Below the pieces are notes generated by a model, which saw only the letters and a program-made list of their open reading frames with translations, was not told the origin of the DNA and searched no databases. From NCBI GenBank assembly GCA_958295765.1, contig CATQHB010000002.1:2468091-2532090 (forward strand): 64,000 bases of DNA. Direction: 5' to 3'. Source of the DNA: an uncultured Dehalococcoidia bacterium (GTDB taxonomy: Bacteria > Chloroflexota > Dehalococcoidia > Lucifugimonadales > UBA3495). Shown in pieces: positions 59,953 through 64,000 of this stretch. Numbering within the stretch: position 1 is the stretch's first letter; each line of letters starts with the position of its first letter. The position numbers and the translations under genes were made by a program.

Positions 59953-61289
59953 ACCGACTGAACCGACTTGTTATCCTGACCTGGTATATCGTCCTGATGA
60001 TTTCAGCCGGGTGCGTTGGCGGGCCACCAACCGCCACCCCGGATATTAAGGCTGTGGCTCAATCCCGGCCCGCTACGCCTACCGCTACGCCTACCTCAAC
60101 GCCAACAGCGACGCCCACTCTCACGCCGGCGCCTACGCCCACTCCGTTGCCCACACCTACCCCGAAGCCTACGCCTACGCCGCTGCCTACTGCTACCCCG
60201 ACGCCCACGCCTACTGCTACTCCTACACCCACGCCCACGCCAACCCCAACTCCTACTCCCACGCCTACCCCGACTCCTACTCCGCTGCCCACTGCTACCC
60301 CAACGCCTACGCCTACTCCGCTGCCTACCGCTACTCCTACGCCTACGCCTACCCCGCTGCCTACCGCCACCCCAACGCCCACGCCGGTTAGAGAACCTCA
60401 AGTTACTTCTACTGCCGGTTCCAATTTCGGCCTTTTGGTCAGGTTGAGCGTCTATATCCCGGACAATCCAAAGGAACAGGTTATCCGCAAAGTGGTAATG
60501 TATTTCCCGGAACACGGGTCAGCCGAGTATATTGTGAGTTTTACCAGGTATCGAGGCGACTATTTTCGGGGCGAGCTGTATGTTGACCGGGGTAAGCTGG
60601 AACGAGGGAGTCCCGATTGGATTCAGGAAAATGTCAGTATCTACATTCGGGAATTTCCGGTTAGAATCGCTTGCACCGGCAGTATGCGCCCGGTAATAGA
60701 CTGCGGGGATGAGGTTATCTTTGAAGCGGCCCCCTTTGATGACCCGCTGCAAGTTGGCGATATGATAACTTTCCGCTTCAGCAGCGCGGATTTGGAAGGC
60801 GCGAAGGTTTGTCAGTCCCTGTTCAACCCGGCCTACCTATGGGGCACCCAGTATATACTCCATCGGATTGAACAAAAAGTCGGTTGGTCTTACCCTCCCA
60901 AATACATTACGAAAGGCGACAACAACCTGACCCGGGACCCCTGTTCGGTGAGCGAAAGCAGCATAATTTTCCGGGTCGTAGCGATAAACAAAGACGTTTA
61001 CGTGATTGACCAGGAGCGGTACGAACAATACGTCAAGGAACACCAGGAAATAGTGTCCGAGTACCAGGAAAAATTTGCTGAGTACCAGGAGTTGCGGGAA
61101 AGGTATTCGGATGGCTTGTCCGAATACTACGACAAATGGCGGTCAAGAGCCTCTCAAGCGGAACTGAACGACCACTACCGGTATTTGGAAGACTTGCGGC
61201 GTCAAATAAACCGCCTGAGCGATGAGTTGAACCGGATTGGGCGGGATATGCGGGTTGCCCAGCGCCGGATCGAACAGACCGTACGTTAG
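59949..61289 (+). CDS. Lipoprotein with Thr-Pro stalk and ER/archaeal-type signal peptidase domain
   Basis: A 446-residue protein. A hydrophobic N-terminus ends in a lipobox-like ISAGC (Cys22). Residues ~42-147 are a Thr-Pro stalk (PTPTPTPTPTPTPT blocks). A signal-peptidase-like (S26) domain then shows CTGSMRPV with Ser245, ILHRIEQK with His305 and TKGDNNLT with Asp324. This is the Ser-His-Asp triad of the archaeal/eukaryotic Sec11 type, not the Ser-Lys dyad of LepB. A charged coiled coil (EHQEIVSEYQEKFAEYQELRE) follows. The start is TTG, overlapping radC. An extracellular anchored protease is inferred. Confidence 0.78.
   Translation: MNRLNRLVILTWYIVLMISAGCVGGPPTATPDIKAVAQSRPATPTATPTSTPTATPTLTPAPTPTPLPTPTPKPTPTPLPTATPTPTPTATPTPTPTPTPTPTPTPTPTPTPLPTATPTPTPTPLPTATPTPTPTPLPTATPTPTPVREPQVTSTAGSNFGLLVRLSVYIPDNPKEQVIRKVVMYFPEHGSAEYIVSFTRYRGDYFRGELYVDRGKLERGSPDWIQENVSIYIREFPVRIACTGSMRPVIDCGDEVIFEAAPFDDPLQVGDMITFRFSSADLEGAKVCQSLFNPAYLWGTQYILHRIEQKVGWSYPPKYITKGDNNLTRDPCSVSESSIIFRVVAINKDVYVIDQERYEQYVKEHQEIVSEYQEKFAEYQELRERYSDGLSEYYDKWRSRASQAELNDHYRYLEDLRRQINRLSDELNRIGRDMRVAQRRIEQTVR
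60072..60390 (+). repeat. Low-complexity Thr-Pro coding tract
   Basis: About 320 bases of six-base periodic ACNCCN-type sequence encode the Thr-Pro stalk, with interspersed Leu-Pro-Thr-Ala units. Strand slippage could vary its length between strains. Confidence 0.85.
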
Positions 61290-61319
61290 GTCAAATTATG
61301 CAGTGGGAGGAATATAGCA

Positions 61320-61649
61320 ATGTCTTATTTCAAGGATGCTGCGGAACGGGAGTCGCTGGAGTTGGCCCCCGGCGCCCGCACCCGTACCTTTTGGGGCGAG
61401 CGGATGCTGCTGTCCCTGGTGGAGATTGACGCCCACGCCGAGGTGCCGCTCCATACCCACCCCCACGAACAGGCGGGCATAGTGGTGGCGGGAGAGCTGG
61501 AGATGGGCGTCGGCGGCGAGGTGAAACTCCTGCGACCGGGGGATATGTACCTCATACCAGGCAACGTAGAACACTACGCCAAAGGCGGCGACCAACCGGC
61601 CAAAGCCCTGGACGTTTTCAGCCCGGTGCGGGAAGAGTTCAAGTATTGA
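61320..61649 (+). CDS. Cupin-domain protein
   Basis: A 109-residue single-domain cupin. Motif 1 is PLHTHPHEQAGIVVAGELEM (two His and Glu metal ligands, third His within). Motif 2 is RPGDMYLIPGNVEHYA with the last His. Such small cupins serve as isomerases, oxygenases or sugar binders. The fold is secure and the activity open. GGGAGG lies upstream of the ATG. Confidence 0.9.
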   Translation: MSYFKDAAERESLELAPGARTRTFWGERMLLSLVEIDAHAEVPLHTHPHEQAGIVVAGELEMGVGGEVKLLRPGDMYLIPGNVEHYAKGGDQPAKALDVFSPVREEFKY

Positions 61650-61713
61650 TTAGCCGCGCCCTGATGTTGAGCGCGTACCGTCTCAGCAACTCTCAAGCGG
61701 CTAACCCACCCCC

Positions 61714-63306
61714 CTAAAACCCTACGGCGCAGCCGTCCTTGCGCGGCTCGGAGCCGGCCCAGAGGACGCCGCTTTCCGGGTGGCGGCGGATTACCTGCCC
61801 GCCGCCCATGCCGACCCGCGCGTGGCCGCTGACCAGGTTCAACTGGTGGCCCCGGCTCTGCAACTCGCCCATTACCGCCGGGGGCAGGCCCTCCTCTACC
61901 AGCGTGGTGTCGCCGATGACCTGGAAACGCAGGGCGTTCAGCGCCTGCTGCGGCTCCATCCCGAAATCCACCATATTGCAGATGACTTGCAGGTGGCCCT
62001 GGGGCTGCATAAACCCGCCCATTACGCCGTAGCACAGGTACAACTCGCCGTCCACCGTCGCCAGGGCCGGAATGATGGTATGGTAGGGCCGCTTGCCCGG
62101 CGCCAGGGCGTTGGGGTGGTCGGCTTCCAGGGAGAACAGGGCCGCCCGGTTCTGGAGCACGATGCCGGTATCCGGCACCACCAGGCCGCTACCAAAGTTG
62201 ATGTAAATGCTGTTGATGAAGGAACAGGCGTTACCCTGCCCGTCCACGCAACTGATATAAACCGTGTCGCCGCCTACGCTGACCTCGCCAAAGGGGGCGT
62301 AGGGCATCGCTTTTGCCGGGTCAATCAACTCCCGCCGTTGCGCGGCGTAGCCCTTGGCAGTCAACTCGGCGATGGGGACTTGGGCTATGCGGGGGTCGGC
62401 CACGTAGCGGTGGGCGTCGGCAAAGGACAGGCGCATCGCCTCAATCAGGTGGTGGTAGGTATCCACCGTCTGGGCGCCCATTCCCGCAATGTCAAACCCT
62501 TCGGCAATGTTCAACGCCTCCAGCGCGGCGATGCCCTGGCCGTTGGGCGGACATTCCCAACAGGTAACGCCCCGGTAGTCGGTGGCAATCGGCTCGTCCC
62601 AGTCGGAGGTATGGGCGGCCAGGTCGCCGGGGGTAATCCAGCCCCCCTGTTCCTGGACAAAAGCGGCAATCCGGCCGGCAATCTCGCCCTGGTAAAAGGC
62701 GGCGGAACCGCCCTCGGCAACGGCCCGCAGGGTACGGGCCAAAGTAGGCAGACGCATCACCTCGCCCTGGCGCGGCGGACGCCCGTTGAGCAGCATTTCC
62801 TGGCCCGAGGGAAACGCGGAAAGGCGGGCCTGCTGACCGGACCACTGGTAGGCGATAAAGTCGCTGACCGGAAATCCCTCCTCGGCGTAGCCGATGGCCG
62901 GTTTCAGCACTTCGGCCAGGGGCATTGAGCCGTGGGCCGCCAGGATGGTCTCCCAACCGTGCACCGTACCCGGAATAGATACGGAAAAGACTCCTTCGCC
63001 GGGCATCCGGGTATGGCCGGCGGCCCGCAGTTGGTCAATAGAGGCTGCCGCCGGCGCGCGGCCACTGCCGTTGAGGGCGCGCACCTGCTTTTCCCGGTCG
63101 TTCCAGATGAGGGCGAACATATCGCCGCCCACGCCGGTGGATTCGGGTTCCACCACGTTCAGGGCAGCGGCGGCGGCCACCGCCCCGTCCACCGCATTGC
63201 CCCCCTGCATCAACATTTGCAGCCCGGCCTGGGCCGCCAGGGGTTGGCTGGTGGCGACCATTCCGTTTTTAGCCAGCACCGCAGAACGACGGGAATCAAA
63301 GAACAT
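61714..63306 (-). CDS. ggt: Gamma-glutamyltransferase family protein
   Basis: A 530-residue GGT-family N-terminal nucleophile hydrolase. MVATSQPLAAQAG, MQGGNAVDGAVAAAAALNVVEP and GVGGDMFALIW open it. The autoprocessing region reads GGDTVYISCVDGQGNACSFI, in which Thr348 (from the chosen start) is the expected nucleophile. The C-terminal GGFMQPQGHLQVICNMVDFG is also characteristic. No signal peptide is seen, so it may be cytoplasmic, unlike the periplasmic E. coli enzyme. The start with GGAG eight bases upstream was chosen; ATGATG 18 bases earlier is an alternative. Confidence 0.9.
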   Translation of the reverse strand: MFFDSRRSAVLAKNGMVATSQPLAAQAGLQMLMQGGNAVDGAVAAAAALNVVEPESTGVGGDMFALIWNDREKQVRALNGSGRAPAAASIDQLRAAGHTRMPGEGVFSVSIPGTVHGWETILAAHGSMPLAEVLKPAIGYAEEGFPVSDFIAYQWSGQQARLSAFPSGQEMLLNGRPPRQGEVMRLPTLARTLRAVAEGGSAAFYQGEIAGRIAAFVQEQGGWITPGDLAAHTSDWDEPIATDYRGVTCWECPPNGQGIAALEALNIAEGFDIAGMGAQTVDTYHHLIEAMRLSFADAHRYVADPRIAQVPIAELTAKGYAAQRRELIDPAKAMPYAPFGEVSVGGDTVYISCVDGQGNACSFINSIYINFGSGLVVPDTGIVLQNRAALFSLEADHPNALAPGKRPYHTIIPALATVDGELYLCYGVMGGFMQPQGHLQVICNMVDFGMEPQQALNALRFQVIGDTTLVEEGLPPAVMGELQSRGHQLNLVSGHARVGMGGGQVIRRHPESGVLWAGSEPRKDGCAVGF

Positions 63307-63397
63307 ACCAGTCAGCTCCATCATTACAGGATTGTTTTAGTTGACGCCGTTGCCAGTTTACCATAGATGACAGATGGGGGTAGGGGCAACACCACAA

Positions 63398-63465
63398 CCC
63401 GCTCATCCTGAGCTTGTCGAAGGACGAGGCTAGGGATGGTTCGACAGGCTCACCATGAGCGGGTT
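63398..63465. repeat. Family A repeat, paired arms
   Basis: CTCATCCTGAGCTTGTCGAA and GGTTCGACAGGCTCACCATG arms about 20 bases apart. This is the first of three repeat blocks in the 505-base gap before the peroxiredoxin gene. Confidence 0.85.
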
Positions 63466-63528
63466 GTATGATGTGCTCGGTTATACGTCGTAATAAGTCA
63501 AGAACCCAAGACAACCGCATCATAAACC

Positions 63529-63624
63529 CGTCGTTCCGGCGAAGGCCGGAATCCAGAATCCTCGGTAGCCGGCACGCTCTTTTCCGGGGGATTTCCTGGA
63601 TTCCGGCTTTCGCCGGAACGACGG
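63529..63624. repeat. Family B palindromic repeat, full copy
   Basis: CCGTCGTTCCGGCGAAGGCC and GGCTTTCGCCGGAACGACGG arms. Its right end runs into the 20-bp tandem array. Confidence 0.87.
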
Positions 63625-63630
63625 TTGCGT

Positions 63631-63710
63631 GGTCGGAATGACGGTTGCCCGGCAGGAATGACGGTTGCCCGGCAGGAATGACGGTTGCCCGGCAGGAATG
63701 ACGGTTGCCG
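63631..63710 (+). repeat. 20-bp tandem array next to family B
   Basis: Four consecutive 20-base units of GGCAGGAATGACGGTTGCCC with one or two mismatches. The GGAATGACGGTTGCC portion equals the outer arm and flank of family B, so the array probably arose by repeated duplication of a repeat end. Confidence 0.88.
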
Positions 63711-63778
63711 GGTTGCCCTGGTTAAGACGCGATTAACCGGCCCCCACCAACAAGCCATTACCCCCGGCCCGCTCTCTA

Positions 63779-63787
63779 TGGTAAGAT
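63779..63787 (+). promoter_or_regulatory. Possible extended -10 for the peroxiredoxin gene
   Basis: TG-G-TAAGAT about 45 bases before the start, without a clear -35. Confidence 0.35.
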
Positions 63788-63829
63788 AGGCCGGCAATTG
63801 GATGCAATTTTAATTCAGGAGGCTGAATC

Positions 63830-64000
63830 ATGGCAGCAGAAGTTGGGCAGGCCGCCCCGGACTTTACCCTTTACGATACCGACCGTCAGCAGCGGAGCCT
63901 GAGCGAGTTCGCCGGCAAGAACGTAGTGCTGGCTTTCTTTCCCGGCGCCTTTACCGGCGTTTGCACCACCGAGGCTTGCGCCCTGCGGGACCAGGTGGAC
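63830..64000 (+). CDS. Peroxiredoxin (3' truncated by window)
   Basis: The first 57 residues of an AhpC/TSA-type peroxiredoxin of the BCP/AhpE group. [14 protein letters not shown] opens the thioredoxin fold. [19 protein letters not shown] contains the peroxidatic Cys and a second Cys five residues later. AGGAGG is a strong ribosome binding site. The rest lies beyond the window. Confidence 0.93.
   Translation, partial: MAAEVGQAAPDFTLYDTDRQQRSLSEFAGKNVVLAFFPGAFTGVCTTEACALRDQVD

Noticed and set aside
60059-60382. Minus-strand Val-Gly repeat protein opposite the Thr-Pro stalk
   Set aside because: It is the complement of the low-complexity stalk tract with no start signals or flanking homology.
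63631-63710. Possible CRISPR array
   Set aside because: Units are contiguous 20-mers with no spacers, and no cas genes are present. Families A-F are also irregularly spaced and palindromic.

Overview
The window is a G+C-rich bacterial chromosome segment, most likely from the Chloroflexota (Dehalococcoidia/SAR202-like). This assignment is an inference. It rests on the tRNA-tuf-rpmG-secE-nusG-rplKAJL order, a solitary hrcA, a bacterial X-family polymerase with a PHP domain, a DUF1501/DUF1800 pair, an F420-type PPOX oxidoreductase, SelB and BioY. There is no rRNA, CRISPR array, transposase or prophage.

Layout. 0-7.4 kb: the 3' part of hemW, a DNA-alkylation-repair protein, a ClpP-class (SDH) protease with a coupled small gene, a DUF433/DUF5615 toxin-antitoxin-like pair, selB and an orphan two-gene module. 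7.6-13.6 kb: a consensus promoter, a promoter-proximal terminator, three tRNAs (Thr-TGT, Tyr-GTA, Thr-GGT), tuf, rpmG, secE, a PaREP1-like gene inserted before nusG, then rplK, rplA, an L10 leader/attenuator, rplJ and rplL. 13.6-20.9 kb: small hypotheticals, an NHL protein, a retropepsin-like protein, DUF1501 and DUF1800, and queuosine functions (YhhQ transporter, queF).

21-33.6 kb is a cell-surface region. Five exported proteins are built from shared modules, and four of them end in the same roughly 71-residue domain with two cysteines and a C-terminal CWN-x-[IV]-[VG]-W. Between them lie two related coil/anchor proteins, an MBL-fold protein, BioY and another PaREP1-like protein. 33.9-48 kb: hrcA, polX, a hypothetical gene carrying in-frame copies of an intergenic repeat, an AAA ATPase/PIN pair, an S1-domain protein with an unknown partner, an AAA ATPase/TOPRIM (DUF3226) pair resembling the PARIS/OLD class of defence modules, valS and a coiled-coil protein with a possible nuclease domain. 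48-64 kb: aroE, aroC, an AT-richer PD-(D/E)XK-type protein, Uma2, a tandem PaREP1-like duplication, metF, acpS, nnrDE, a HEAT protein, a PPOX protein, radC, a lipoprotein carrying an ER/archaeal-type signal-peptidase domain on a Thr-Pro stalk, a cupin, gamma-glutamyltransferase and the start of a peroxiredoxin.

Intergenic DNA is full of short palindromic repeats, named here A to F. A is the CTCATCCTGAGCTTGTCG type and B is a ~97-bp MITE-like palindrome beginning GTCGTTCCGGCG. C is CTTCGTGCCCCTTCGTGGA, D is an AT-rich type containing AATTAAGAATTAGGAATT, E is GTCATTCCGAGCG and F is GGGGCGGGTT. Family A has entered coding sequence at least twice.
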